From positions 1-48,084 of the forward strand of contig CAZYEX010000094.1 of NCBI GenBank assembly GCA_964646605.1: 48,084 nucleotides of DNA, given 5' to 3'. Origin of the DNA: SBAX01 sp964646605 (GTDB taxonomy: Bacteria; Planctomycetota; Phycisphaerae; UBA1845). Made by a program: the position numbers and the translations under genes. How positions within the stretch are numbered: the stretch's first letter is position 1; the number at the start of each line of letters is the position of its first letter. This document shows positions 7,832-16,800 of the stretch, piece after piece. Under the pieces are notes generated by a model. It was not told the origin of the DNA. It saw only the letters and a program-made list of their open reading frames with translations, and ran no database searches.

Positions 7832-9154
7832 ATGCTGGGCATCAAGGGAGAGCTGGAAGTGGCGCGGGATGGCGAGGGTTGGATCGGTCCGGCGCCGTGG
7901 ATCGAGACGCAGCTACCCGGTCCCAACGCCAAGGCCTTCATCGAACGCGACGAACAATACAGCTCGCCGTCCTATACCCGCGACGTACCGTTGGTGGTGA
8001 AACGGGGATTCGGATCGGTCATCGAGGACGTGGACGGCAATCGTTTCCTCGACTTCGCCGCGGGCATCGCCGTCTGTGCGACAGGGCATTGTCACCCCAA
8101 GGTCGTGGCCGCGATCGAGGCCCAGGCGCGGAACCTGATCCACATCTGCGGCAGCGATTTCTACTATCCGCCGATGGTGGACTTGTTGGAGAAGCTGGCA
8201 ACGATCGCCCCCGGGCCGCACCCCAAACGGGTTCTGCTGACCAACAGCGGGACCGAGGCCGTCGAGGCCGCCTTCAAGCTCGCCCGGCACCACACCAACC
8301 GAAAATGGGTCATCGCCTTCCACGGCGCTTTTCACGGCCGGTCGATGGGGGCTTTGTCGCTCACCAGTTCCAAGGTGCGGCAGAAGGAACGCTTCGGGCC
8401 GCTGGTGCCTATGGTGGCTCACGTGCCCTACGGAAGCACGGAGGCGATCGAGAACGAACTGTTCAAGAGACAGATGTCGCCGCACGAAGTGGCCGCCATT
8501 TTTGTCGAGGCCATACAAGGCGAGGGCGGGTACATCGTCCCGCCGCCGAACTTCCTGCCCGACTTGCGCACGCTTTGCGACCGGCATGGGATTCTGCTGG
8601 TGTGCGACGAAATCCAGTGCGGATCGGGGCGCACGGGCAAGTGGTTCGGTTTCGAGCACTTCGACATCATTCCGGATCTGATCTTGATGGCGAAGGGGCT
8701 GGCCAGCGGAATGCCGTTGGGCGCGGTGATCGCCCGCGCGGACATCATGAACTGGCCTCCCGGGGCTCAGGGCAGCACGTTCGGCGGCAACCCGGTGTGC
8801 TGCGCCGCGGCGCTGGCCACGCTCGAACTCATCGAGCAGCACTACATGGAGAGCGCCCGGACGCTCGGGAAAAAGCTCCTCGCCGCACTGGGCGAGATCG
8901 CCGAGCGCCGCAAGATTCTGAGCGGCGTTCGCGGCCTGGGATTGATGTGCGGAGTCGATGTCATCAACCGCAAGACCGGAAAGCCCGACCCCAAGCTCCG
9001 CGAAAAAATCATCCGCAGTTCCTTCGAGCGCGGCCTGGTGCTCCTGCCCTGTGGAGAGAGCGCCATCCGCTTCTGCCCGCCGCTGTGCATCAACGAAACG
9101 CAACTCGACGTGGGTCTCAAGCTGTTCGATGAGAGCTTGGCGATGGTCGTTTGA
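7832..9154 (+). CDS. Class III PLP-dependent aminotransferase (acetylornithine/GABA type)
   Basis: The 440-residue product is a fold-type I, class III aminotransferase, which moves an amino group from an omega-amino substrate (ornithine, GABA, lysine or similar) to a keto acid using pyridoxal phosphate. Features in order: DVDGNRFLDFAAGIAVCATGHCHP (about 66-89), LLTNSGTEAVEAAFKLAR (135-152), FHGAFHGRSMGALSLT, VEAIQGEGGY (225-234), CDEIQCGSGRTGKWF with PLP-binding Asp259, and the Schiff-base lysine K288 in LILMAKGLASGMPLGA. STFGGNPVCCAA follows. An N-terminal extension (GPAPWIETQLPGPNAKAFIERD) is typical of a subgroup annotated as acetylornithine aminotransferase family. GGGGAGG lies ten bases before the ATG. 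The stop codon is followed directly by a heptamer repeat tract. No arginine, GABA or lysine pathway neighbour points to the substrate. Confidence 0.9.
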   Translation: MLGIKGELEVARDGEGWIGPAPWIETQLPGPNAKAFIERDEQYSSPSYTRDVPLVVKRGFGSVIEDVDGNRFLDFAAGIAVCATGHCHPKVVAAIEAQARNLIHICGSDFYYPPMVDLLEKLATIAPGPHPKRVLLTNSGTEAVEAAFKLARHHTNRKWVIAFHGAFHGRSMGALSLTSSKVRQKERFGPLVPMVAHVPYGSTEAIENELFKRQMSPHEVAAIFVEAIQGEGGYIVPPPNFLPDLRTLCDRHGILLVCDEIQCGSGRTGKWFGFEHFDIIPDLILMAKGLASGMPLGAVIARADIMNWPPGAQGSTFGGNPVCCAAALATLELIEQHYMESARTLGKKLLAALGEIAERRKILSGVRGLGLMCGVDVINRKTGKPDPKLREKIIRSSFERGLVLLPCGESAIRFCPPLCINETQLDVGLKLFDESLAMVV

Positions 9155-9184
9155 TTGTCGATTTTCGATTTTCGATTGCCGATT
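9153..9184. repeat. Heptamer tandem repeat, GATTTTC type (4.5 units)
   Basis: Units read GATTGTC, GATTTTC, GATTTTC, GATTGCC, GATT. The tract begins inside the stop codon of the aminotransferase gene. The unit GATTGCC also occurs in the tract at 3364. Confidence 0.85.
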
Positions 9185-9291
9185 CATCCGAGCCGACGAC
9201 GTCTCCCGTTTGAAGCATCACGGGAAAAGGAGCGGACGATCCGCCCCGCCAAACCCGGACGCGTGCGGTTCCCCTGATCCTGGATCGACGG

Positions 9292-9320
9292 TTGAATCGT
9301 GTCGTACAAACCGATACACT
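9292..9320 (+). promoter_or_regulatory. Candidate promoter of the YWTD surface-protein gene
   Basis: TTGAAT at 9292-9297 and TACACT at 9315-9320 are separated by 17 bp. A start near 9327 would leave a leader of about 12 nt that includes the GGAGG site before the ATG at 9339. Confidence 0.45.
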
Positions 9321-9338
9321 GATGACCACGGAGGGAAT

Positions 9339-10778
9339 ATGAGGCAACACCGTCTCTTGCTTGCACTTTTCGTGCTTGTCGTGTCTCGCGCAGGTTCCGT
9401 CTACGCCGGCTCGCCGCCATCGGGGATCTACTGGTCCAACATCGTGGCGTCTACGCCGCAAGGCGTCGGTACAATCTGGCGAGCTGATTTCGACGGTTCC
9501 AACGTGACCCCCATTGTCACGGAAGGTTTGAGCGGAGCATGGGCGATCTTCATCGAAATAACCACGCACAAGATCTATTGGGCCGATGTCAACCTACAGC
9601 GAATCCAGCGTGCTAACCTTGACGGTTCCTCGGTGGAAACGGTGGTCTCGGGGCCGTTCTCTTTCATTGAAGATCCCGGCGGCATTGCCGTCGACCCCGT
9701 GAACCAGCGGCTGTACTGGACCGACTTCCTGGTCGATAAGATCGCCCGCACCGACCTGAGCACGCATACAACGGTCACGCTGGTGACCAGTGACATGAGC
9801 ATCCCGAGGGGCATCGATCTGGATCTTGCCGCTGGGTTCATGTATTGGGTGGATGGCGGCACCGGAAAGTTGCGGCGCGCCACACTGAACGGCGGCGGCG
9901 TACAGGATCTGATCACGGGCTTGAATAATCCGGGGGACCTTGAGCTTGACTTTGAAAACGGAAACGTCTACTGGACTCTGACGGACCCTCCCGGGGGTAT
10001 CTGGCGGGCCAAGTTGGATGGAACAAACGTCGAGCCCGTCATACTCGACTCTGCCTACTTCCTGGGCCTCGATCGGCTGGAACGCAAACTATACTGGGTC
10101 CACTACCTCGATGGCGTGGTCCGGGCCGACCTGAATGGCTCGAATCGAGAGATCGTTATCCCCCGTTCTTCAGAGACGTTGTCGTTTGCGCAAGGCATCG
10201 CCATAGTTCACGACTGCAACAATAACCAAGTCGACGACTACCAAGAAGTCCTGCAAGACGACTGCAATAAGAATCGTCAGCCCGACGATTGCGACATCGC
10301 CACCGACCACAGTCCGGATTGCAACCGCAACGTCGTCCCGGACGAGTGCGATCTCTCCGCAGGCATCAGTCACGACGACGACGCCAACGGCATCCCCGAC
10401 GAGTGCGACCCCGGTGCCTGTTGCGACGCCAGTACCGGCGTATGCACAGACGACACTCCCGTGACCCGATGTACGGGGTTTCGACTAACTTGGACTGCCA
10501 ACACTCCATGTGCAGACCTTGATCGGGCCTGTGTCTCGCCCGTCGGGGCATGTTGCGACCAGGACCCTTTTAGCGGCTGCACGGACGGCTTGACGCGCGC
10601 GGAATGTAGCTGCGAGCTATGTGAATGGACCGACGATGCCCTGTGTGATGACGTGGCCTGCCCGCATGACTCAATCCCGACGGTGAGCACTTGGGGGCTG
10701 GCCATTCTGTCTCTTCTGCTGCTGACCGGGGCGAAGATTCGGTTCGGACGAGTGCGGCACAGCGAGGCGGCGCGGTAG
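9339..10778 (+). CDS. Secreted YWTD beta-propeller protein with Asp/Cys-rich repeats and IPTL-type sorting tail
   Basis: The 479-residue product has a signal peptide (about 1-23). Six YW-type repeats follow (YW at 31, 80, 126, 169, 211, 252), the pattern of LDL-receptor class B (YWTD) beta-propellers, including RLYWTDFLVDKIARTDL and KIYWADVNLQRIQRANLDG. Residues 292-357 hold Asp-rich calcium-binding-like repeats (NKNRQPDDCDI, NVVPDECDLS, NGIPDECD). Residues 360-441 are Cys-rich with GACCD motifs. The end (446-479) is IPTVSTWG plus a hydrophobic segment and a basic tail with IRFGRVRHSE, an IPTL/PEP-CTERM-like sorting signal. GGAGG lies four bases before the ATG. The protein is exported and probably surface-processed. 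The propeller is likely a binding module; no catalytic motif is visible. Confidence 0.8.
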   Translation: MRQHRLLLALFVLVVSRAGSVYAGSPPSGIYWSNIVASTPQGVGTIWRADFDGSNVTPIVTEGLSGAWAIFIEITTHKIYWADVNLQRIQRANLDGSSVETVVSGPFSFIEDPGGIAVDPVNQRLYWTDFLVDKIARTDLSTHTTVTLVTSDMSIPRGIDLDLAAGFMYWVDGGTGKLRRATLNGGGVQDLITGLNNPGDLELDFENGNVYWTLTDPPGGIWRAKLDGTNVEPVILDSAYFLGLDRLERKLYWVHYLDGVVRADLNGSNREIVIPRSSETLSFAQGIAIVHDCNNNQVDDYQEVLQDDCNKNRQPDDCDIATDHSPDCNRNVVPDECDLSAGISHDDDANGIPDECDPGACCDASTGVCTDDTPVTRCTGFRLTWTANTPCADLDRACVSPVGACCDQDPFSGCTDGLTRAECSCELCEWTDDALCDDVACPHDSIPTVSTWGLAILSLLLLTGAKIRFGRVRHSEAAR

Positions 10779-10789
10779 GCATTGGACAA

Positions 10790-10813
10790 GGCACGAAGGC
10801 ACAAAGGCATGAC
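10790..10813. repeat. Octamer tandem repeat GGCACGAA (3 units)
   Basis: Three 8-bp units read GGCACGAA, GGCACAAA, GGCATGAC just after the YWTD gene. A different octamer, CGTTTCTG, is repeated in frame at 46937-46976. Confidence 0.7.
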
Positions 10814-10864
10814 GGGATTGGGAGGGGCGGACGGGTCGTGTCGCTTGGGCTCCACGCTCGGACC

Positions 10865-10890
10865 GCGCCACCCACGAGGGATGGCGCTAC
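10865..10890 (-). repeat. REP-like element with GTAG head
   Basis: On the minus strand this 26-bp element has head GTAG, stem CGCCA, inner arm CCC, loop TCGT, arm GGG and closing stem TGGCG. It has the best outer stem of the family. It lies between the YWTD gene and the convergent HAD gene. Confidence 0.75.
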
Positions 10891-10922
10891 ATCGGGGTGA
10901 GCGGTGGTTGCCACACGCGGTC

Positions 10923-11603
10923 TCAGAGTGATTCGAGCAAGAGTTGCAGTTGTGCGAGGGAGTCGAGGGCGAACTGCGGGGATCCGTGCCGGGGGGCGAT
11001 GGCGTCGGCGTAGATTCCGTGGGGGCGGCGGATGTGTACGGTTTTCCAACCGAGAGCGTTCGGGGCGACGAAGTCCTTGGCTACGTTGTCGGCTACATAC
11101 ACCATTCGAGTGGAGAGGGTTTGCAGCCGCGTGGACATGTGGTCGAAGGGGCGGGGGTGGGGCTTGGAGAAGTTCGGGGCCAGTTCCGCGGTGACGATGA
11201 TCTCGTCGACACGGTTGCGCAGTCCGAGGGCGTCGATCTTGGCCCGTTGGGTGGTCGGCCGACCGTCGGTGAGGATGCCGAGTTCATAGGATGCATGCAG
11301 GTTCCCCAGGGCGGCGTCGGCGTCCGCGAAAAGTCGGAGGGTCGGAGTATGCGAGCGGAACGTCTCGACCATTCTCATGGCTAGTTCTTGATCGTCGATC
11401 TGTCGTTCCGTCAGCAAAGCATGGAATACCCGGCCGCGGTCGGGAGTATCAAACAACTGACGCATTCGGGACGCGGCGTGGTCGGGGGCGCCGAGCGGAT
11501 TCGAAAATGCCTTGGCGACGGCGTCGAACCCGCTGAAGGCGAATTCACGCTCCGCATAGAGCGTGTCATCGAGGTCGAAGACGACGGCCTGGATGGGGAA
11601 CAT
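10923..11603 (-). CDS. HAD-superfamily hydrolase
   Basis: The 226-residue product is a haloacid dehalogenase-type phosphatase. Motif I is VVFDLDDTLY, with nucleophile Asp10 and Asp12. Motif II is LGILTDGRP, the lysine motif lies in FSKPHPRPFDHM, and motif III is MVYVADNVAKDFVAPNALGW. The cap is a small helical insertion after motif I. The family removes phosphate from small metabolites. It follows an ATP-grasp gene on the same strand after a gap filled with heptamer repeats. I have seen HAD and ATP-grasp genes side by side in surface-polysaccharide clusters, which suggests but does not prove a role in modifying a sugar or nucleotide intermediate. The substrate is unknown. Confidence 0.85.
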   Translation of the reverse strand: MFPIQAVVFDLDDTLYAEREFAFSGFDAVAKAFSNPLGAPDHAASRMRQLFDTPDRGRVFHALLTERQIDDQELAMRMVETFRSHTPTLRLFADADAALGNLHASYELGILTDGRPTTQRAKIDALGLRNRVDEIIVTAELAPNFSKPHPRPFDHMSTRLQTLSTRMVYVADNVAKDFVAPNALGWKTVHIRRPHGIYADAIAPRHGSPQFALDSLAQLQLLLESL

Positions 11604-11610
11604 GATACAC

Positions 11611-11645
11611 GAATTCGGAATGGTGAATGCGGAATGCGGAATCAG
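11611..11645. repeat. Heptamer tandem repeat, GAATGCG type (5 units)
   Basis: Units read GAATTCG, GAATGGT, GAATGCG, GAATGCG, GAATCAG. The tract starts eight bases upstream of the HAD start codon, so it occupies that gene's leader or promoter. Confidence 0.85.
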
Positions 11646-11701
11646 GCGGGGTGAACGCCTCTCCGACGCCGCACTTCGCCACTCATAGCCGGTTCCATGC
11701 G

Positions 11702-11744
11702 TAATTGGTCATTGGTCATTTGTAATTCGGTCACTGGTCACTCA
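11702..11744. repeat. Heptamer tandem repeat, TCATTGG type (6 units)
   Basis: Units read TAATTGG, TCATTGG, TCATTTG, TAATTCGG (8 bp), TCACTGG, TCACTCA. The last unit supplies the stop codon of the ATP-grasp gene (TGA on the minus strand at 11742-11744). The unit resembles the TTGGTCA-type short tandem repeats known from cyanobacteria. Confidence 0.8.
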
Positions 11745-12773
11745 TTTCCCGTTCGCCTCTGTCAAGCGCGCCGCGTCATGCACGAAGACGGACTCATCAT
11801 ATCGCAGCATGGTCACTGCGTCGTGGAAACCGGCGGGGTCGATGCGCGGGCGCCGGCCCAGATGTTCCTGCAGAATCCAGCCCGGGAAGTCGGCCCCCGC
11901 ATGAATCGAAAGGGGTGCGCCGCCGCCGAAGCGGGGGTTGATCTCGATGACGCGAATGCGGCCTTGGGGGGTGACGATGCACTGCACGGTGATGACCCCG
12001 CGACACTCGCGAAGCGCAGCAACGACCTTACGCCCGACGGCCATCACCGCTCGGTTCTTCACGACCATCCCCTTGCTGACCTCTCCGCTACGGACCTCGA
12101 TTCTCTTGCGGGGCACGACGCAGCGCGGGCGTCCGTCGAGCCCCGCGTACACATCGAGGGTATATTCGTCGCCGGGGACGAACTCCTGCACGACGGCGTC
12201 GGTCACCCGCCGGCCGAAGACGGCCAATTCGTCGCGGTCGCGGATGACGTAGTTGCCCATCGCGGCGCTGCCGGAGCGAGGTTTGAGGTAATAGGGGAAG
12301 CGGTGTCGGCGCAACTTCATCGCCTCCGTCCAGGTACGGGTTCTGGGAGTGTCGATCCCCGCGGCGGTCAAGGCGCGCGAGGTCAGGAGTTTGTCGTGGC
12401 AGATTTCGACGACGGCCGGCGAGGAGATCAACGCCCGGCAGCCGATCTCGGCGAATCGGTCGATGCACGCGGCGATGAGCGGCAACTCCGAATCAATCAA
12501 GGGGATGAGCAAGTCGATGCCTTCACGGCGGACAAGGTGCAGGAGTGCGTTGAGGTAGTCGCCGCTTTCGATGCTGGGCACAAGGTGCGGGCGGTCCACC
12601 AAGTGCAAGGCCGGAGAGAGCCAACTTGCGTCGGCCCCGTGAACGACGAGATGGACCTTCAGCGCCTTGGCCGCCTGCCGAAACGCACGGACCAATTCCA
12701 CCCGCCGACCGATGCAAGTGAGAAGAAGGTTGACGGTCGCGCTCCGCCCCGTTCCTCGTCGTTTCCCAGCCAT
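11742..12773 (-). CDS. ATP-grasp domain protein
   Basis: The 343-residue product has an N-terminal Rossmann-like pre-ATP-grasp domain (VNLLLTCIGRRVELVRAF, then VVHGADASWLSPALHLVDRPHLVP) and an ATP-grasp domain. Visible parts are the loop YYLKPRSGSAAMGNYVI, VVQEFVPGDEYTLDVYAG, and the metal-binding end VIEINPRFGGGAPLSI, whose E and N coordinate Mg2+. It resembles proteins annotated as carbamoyl-phosphate-synthase-like ATP-grasp enzymes, which activate a carboxylate as acyl phosphate and join it to an amine or thiol. AAGGAA precedes the ATG at 12773, which I chose over longer in-frame starts. GNAT and HAD genes flank it on the same strand. The stop codon lies inside a heptamer repeat. Substrates are unknown. 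Confidence 0.8.
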   Translation of the reverse strand: MAGKRRGTGRSATVNLLLTCIGRRVELVRAFRQAAKALKVHLVVHGADASWLSPALHLVDRPHLVPSIESGDYLNALLHLVRREGIDLLIPLIDSELPLIAACIDRFAEIGCRALISSPAVVEICHDKLLTSRALTAAGIDTPRTRTWTEAMKLRRHRFPYYLKPRSGSAAMGNYVIRDRDELAVFGRRVTDAVVQEFVPGDEYTLDVYAGLDGRPRCVVPRKRIEVRSGEVSKGMVVKNRAVMAVGRKVVAALRECRGVITVQCIVTPQGRIRVIEINPRFGGGAPLSIHAGADFPGWILQEHLGRRPRIDPAGFHDAVTMLRYDESVFVHDAARLTEANGK

Positions 12774-12869
12774 TTCGTTCCTTGGCAGTTGGCGCCGCCT
12801 ACTCCGCCACGACCGCTCGCTGAATATATCGCCCGCTTCGAGAGCGGACCATCCCCAATCCTGCACGGA

Positions 12870-12895
12870 GCGCCGGGGACAAGCCCCGACGCTAC
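12870..12895 (-). repeat. REP-like element with GTAG head
   Basis: On the minus strand: head GTAG, CGTCG, arm GGG, loop CTTGT, arm CCC, CGGCGC. Its head supplies the stop codon (TAG, 12894-12892) of the GNAT gene. Compared with the copy at 21424-21449, all six differences are in the two 3-bp arms and they compensate each other. Confidence 0.85.
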
Positions 12896-13347
12896 GTGCC
12901 GGACTCGCCGAGCTTCATCGCAAAGTGGTACGCCGTGATGTCCATCCGCTTGCGGAGGTAGAAGCGGTGGGCGCCGTGGCGTTGGACGCCGCTGTCGAGG
13001 TGGAATTGGGCGCAGCCGTGCGTCCGGGCAAACTCGACCAACCAATCGAGCAGGCGGTCGCCATAACCCTTGGAGCGATCCGTGGCCAGGGTGACGAGGT
13101 CGTCGACGTAGACGATTTTTCCCCAAGCAAGGGTTTCCATGAGTCGAAAGCCCGCGACGGCACAAACCTGCCCGTCCTCCTCAAGGTAGGCCGTCTGGTA
13201 GCGATCGGTGTCGGCCTGTCGCTTCACTTGGGCGAGGTAGGATTCGAGGTCGAGATGAGTGCGTAGCTCGTGCATCACGGGAAAGCAGCGCCGCAAGTCC
13301 GCGTCCGAATTGGCCAATGCGATCCGGTTCATCGAGCGTCTGTCCAC
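12892..13347 (-). CDS. GNAT-family N-acetyltransferase
   Basis: The 151-residue product is a GNAT fold acetyltransferase that would move an acetyl group from acetyl-CoA to an amine. The acetyl-CoA-binding motif A is VYVDDLVTLATDRSKGYGDRLLDWL, with the R-x-x-G-x-G loop RSKGYG. Preceding strands (QTAYLEEDGQVCAVAGFRLMETL) fit the family, and the end YLRKRMDITAYHFAMKL resembles the typical F-Y-x-x-x-G-F region. The GTG at 13347 has GGAG five bases upstream; an internal ATG at 13332 is an alternative. It would be first in a minus-strand GNAT, ATP-grasp, HAD group. The stop codon lies in a REP-like element. The substrate is unknown. Confidence 0.8.
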   Translation of the reverse strand: MDRRSMNRIALANSDADLRRCFPVMHELRTHLDLESYLAQVKRQADTDRYQTAYLEEDGQVCAVAGFRLMETLAWGKIVYVDDLVTLATDRSKGYGDRLLDWLVEFARTHGCAQFHLDSGVQRHGAHRFYLRKRMDITAYHFAMKLGESGT

Positions 13348-13801
13348 ACAAGCTCCTTATGCCTGGCACGCTGTTGCGTCGCAGCTTACACCGCGGAGTG
13401 GTGTTCCTGGGCGAATCCATCGGTGTCGCAGGCCCGTTTTTCCCATATCGTCCCTTGCAGGTCCAACGCCTGTCGCCTGTGCCCCAAGATCGGTCGCTTC
13501 CGCTCCCAGCCCTCATTGGGGGCTCGGTTGGGGCGAATTGACCCATAATTGCGAGGGCCTGGATATGGCGCTTGTATTGTCCGGGACGAGTCGCTAGGCT
13601 TATAATGTCTGTCGAGGAGGGGTCGCGAGACGGCCGTCGATTCGACCATCGCCGCCGCGGTCCGGGGGGAGCGCTGTGGAGGGGGCTGACGGACTGTGTC
13701 CGGCCGGGGGATGGCGCGTAAACCCTGCCGCGCCGCGACGGGACGGAACCGTCCACCCGCCCAACCATCGACTGAGGCGAAACCGAGAGGAGCCCAATCC
13801 C
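13348..13801. other. Divergent intergenic region with long leader
   Basis: These 454 bases separate the GNAT gene (minus) from the large metalloprotease gene (plus). I see no supportable gene. The region holds the plus-strand promoter at 13577-13606 and then a leader of nearly 190 nt. The in-frame extension upstream of 13802 (from 13676) is Arg/Pro-rich and precedes a strong ribosome site, so it is probably not translated. Confidence 0.5.
13577..13606 (+). promoter_or_regulatory. Promoter of the metalloprotease gene
   Basis: TTGTCC at 13577-13582 and a perfect TATAAT at 13601-13606 are separated by 18 bp. The predicted start near 13613 gives a leader of about 189 nt before the GTG at 13802. 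This is the best -10 box in the window. Confidence 0.55.
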
Positions 13802-16800
13802 GTGCTTCGACCAAGATGTTTGCGCGCCGGTCTTGTCGCCGCGGTGGCGGTTACGGTTTTTGCGGATCGCACGGCCATCGCACAGCGTCCGGCGGCGACC
13901 AAGCGTGTCGCGCCGGTCCTCATGGAACCCGGTCCCGTCGAACGCAGCGTCCTGTACGCTGATGGGCGCGAGGTCGAGGTGGCGACGGAGTGGGTGTGGC
14001 GACCCGTTTGCGGAAGTGACCCGTCGGCGCTGAGCGTCGCGGAGCTTTCCAGAATCGCACAATCCGCCCGCGCCGCGGCCGCGGCCCATCCCGCCCCCCT
14101 GGAGGGGCTTGGGGGAGTGGCCACGGGGTCCGGCGGACTCAACGTCATCTTCAACATTACTTCGGCCCTTCCGGCGGAAGCCGTGACGGCGCTTGGAGAG
14201 GTCGAGCGTTACGTCGAGGCTCAATTCAGCGACCCGGTGACCGTGGTCATCGACTTCCAATTCGCCCCGTTGTCTCCTGGCGTCCTCGGAGCCACCGGAA
14301 GCGCGTACGTGAGTACAACGTGGGCCAATGCACGGGTTGGGCTGCAAGCCGGAATGGACGCCACGGATACCATCCAGAGCTTCCTACCGTCCGGTTCGAC
14401 GATTCCGGTGCGCTACAACGGGAACTCCTCAATCGCCACGAACGAAGGCACTGTGTTCTTTACCCGCGCCAACTACCGGGCCACGGTCGGCACCGTCACG
14501 GGCACCGCGGCCGGAATGACTTTCAGCTCCAACTTCGCCTGGGATTACACGCCGCCGGACATCTCGCCGGGGACCTACTGCTTTCAGTCGGTTATTACGC
14601 ACGAGGTCGGGCACGCGTTGGGTTTTGTCTCCGGCGCCGACTTTCGTGTCAACGACATCGAGGCCTTGGACATCTACCGGTTCCAACGCACCGAGAGCGG
14701 CGGCAGCGATCACAACCCCGATGACCTCGCGGAATTTGGGACCACGGCGCGGATGGTGGATCAGAACGCGCCGGGCACCGACGATGACGTGAACTCCGAT
14801 CTGATTACGGTCGATTATCGGATGGCGGACGGATCGCCCAATCAGGCGTCGCACTTTCGAGATCAAACGCCGGGCATATACGTCATGGATCCCGCCTTCG
14901 GCTCGGGGGAGACTTTCTATCCGAACTTTCTCCGGTCGGGCGACGTGGACATGTTCGACGCCATCGGCTGGGATTACCCGGCGACGAATTCGGGTTGCGA
15001 TGAGGCCCTTCCGCTGAAGTGCAACAGCATCCGCCCGTTCGACAACACGGCGGCCGGATCGGCGCCGGATCCCGCGTTTTCTTGCGGAGTGGGCGGAGCG
15101 CACGCAGGGGCGGTGTGGTTCAGCTTCGTGGCCACCTCGACCTCGGCGGGGGTCTCCACGTGCGGCAGCTCGATGCAGGACTCAACGCTGGCCGTCTATT
15201 CCGGCATTTGTGGGGCGCTGATTCCGATTGCCTGTAGCGAGGACAATGCCTGCGACGGGTCGCCGGGTTTGGCGAGCGTATGCCTGACGGGATTGAACAT
15301 CGGCGAGACGTACTACGTTCAGGCGGCGTCGAAGTCGGCGGCGGATCGTGGGTTGTACACGCTGCGGTTGGACTGCTCCTGTTTCGGCGCTTGTTGTATG
15401 CCGCCGCCCGCGTCGTGCATGGACCTGCAGGAAGACGATTGCGCCCAACTCGCGGGCGACTACTCCGGGCCGGGAACGCGCTGCGACAGCGACTCCAACG
15501 CCGATGGACTGGACGACGCCTGCGAGCGACCCCAGATCAAGTTCAGCCAGCTTCCCACCGCGGGTGCGGAGGATGCCGCGTCGAACATCGACTGGTCGGA
15601 CCAGCTGCCCAACGTCACCGTGGCGGACGATTTCACCTCCGACGGCCGGCCCATTCACACGGTGCGATGGTGGGGCAGCGTCCTGGACGGCGGCGTTCAA
15701 CCCGACGGGTGGAACATCGGATTTCACGAGCCTTTGACCGGCGGATCGCCGGCGGGGACGCCTTTGGCCGTCTATTTCTGCCCGACGGAAGTGGTCGTGC
15801 CGGACCCGACGCCGATTCCGGCATGCGATTCGCACCAGGTCATCGGCTACTCGGCGCGACTCTACGATTGCTGCCTCGTTCATGCCTACGCCGATTCGCG
15901 CACGAGTACGACACCAGGCGCACCGGGAGCCTTCTACGAGGAGCAATGTCTCGATTACGAAGTCGACATTCAGGCCGTGGTGGGTGTGCGCTTCGACAAG
16001 GATCTGCAGAACGGCGGATGCATCGAAACCCCGACAGCGACCACCGCGAGCGGAGATTTCTGGGGATGGCACACGACGTCGTTCGAACATGGGATCGACG
16101 CGACCGTTACGGCTCCGCTGAGCATGGTGGTCAATGATTGGGTCTACGGGCCTTGGGCTACGCTGGTCCCTGGCTGTTCCACGCCCAACGTGGCATTCGA
16201 ACTGGTCACCACCCGGTCCGGTGTCTCCGGGGATCGCACCCTGTGGGACAACGGACAACCCAACAACGGCGACGCGCTCATCACCCAGTACGGCGGCGAG
16301 CTGTCCGATTGGATGACCGTGGACGACGTGGACTTCCCCACCGGGGCGACGATCACGGACCTGAATTGGTTCAACGAGGAGGAACCGAATTTCACCTGGT
16401 CGGGACGGGTTCGCATCGAGATTTACCCCGACAATGGTCTCTTGGCGCCAGCCGGCGGCGGCGGGCCGCATGTGGCCAAGTGGGTCCCGGATAGCGGCGG
16501 GGCGGTCATACGGACGGACCTGGGCCCGGGACAGTTCTTCCACCGCTATCGGTACGACGTATCAGGCCTCAACATCTCATTGGCCGCCGGTCATTGGTGG
16601 ATCGGTTTGGCGACCGCGGCCAATCCGGGGGGCACGGGTCGCGCCTATTGGGTGACGAGCCATACCAAACCGAACACCCTGCTTTTCTTCGGCGGCGAGT
16701 CCTACATCCGCACCCCCAGCGGTGGCGTTCCTACGTTCCAGCCCTGGAGCAGCATCAACGGCGGGCGGATGTCGGATATGTCCTTTGCCCTGACCGTTCC

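Noticed and set aside
3364..11744. Possible CRISPR array from regular short repeats
   Set aside because: Units are 7-8 bp and adjacent, with no spacers of constant length and no cas genes.
11697..12938. Long plus-strand open frame over the ATP-grasp gene
   Set aside because: Antisense to a gene with clear ATP-grasp motifs; no motif of its own.
13181..14347. Minus-strand frame across the metalloprotease start
   Set aside because: Antisense to the N-terminal part of the metalloprotease; no motif and no ribosome site.
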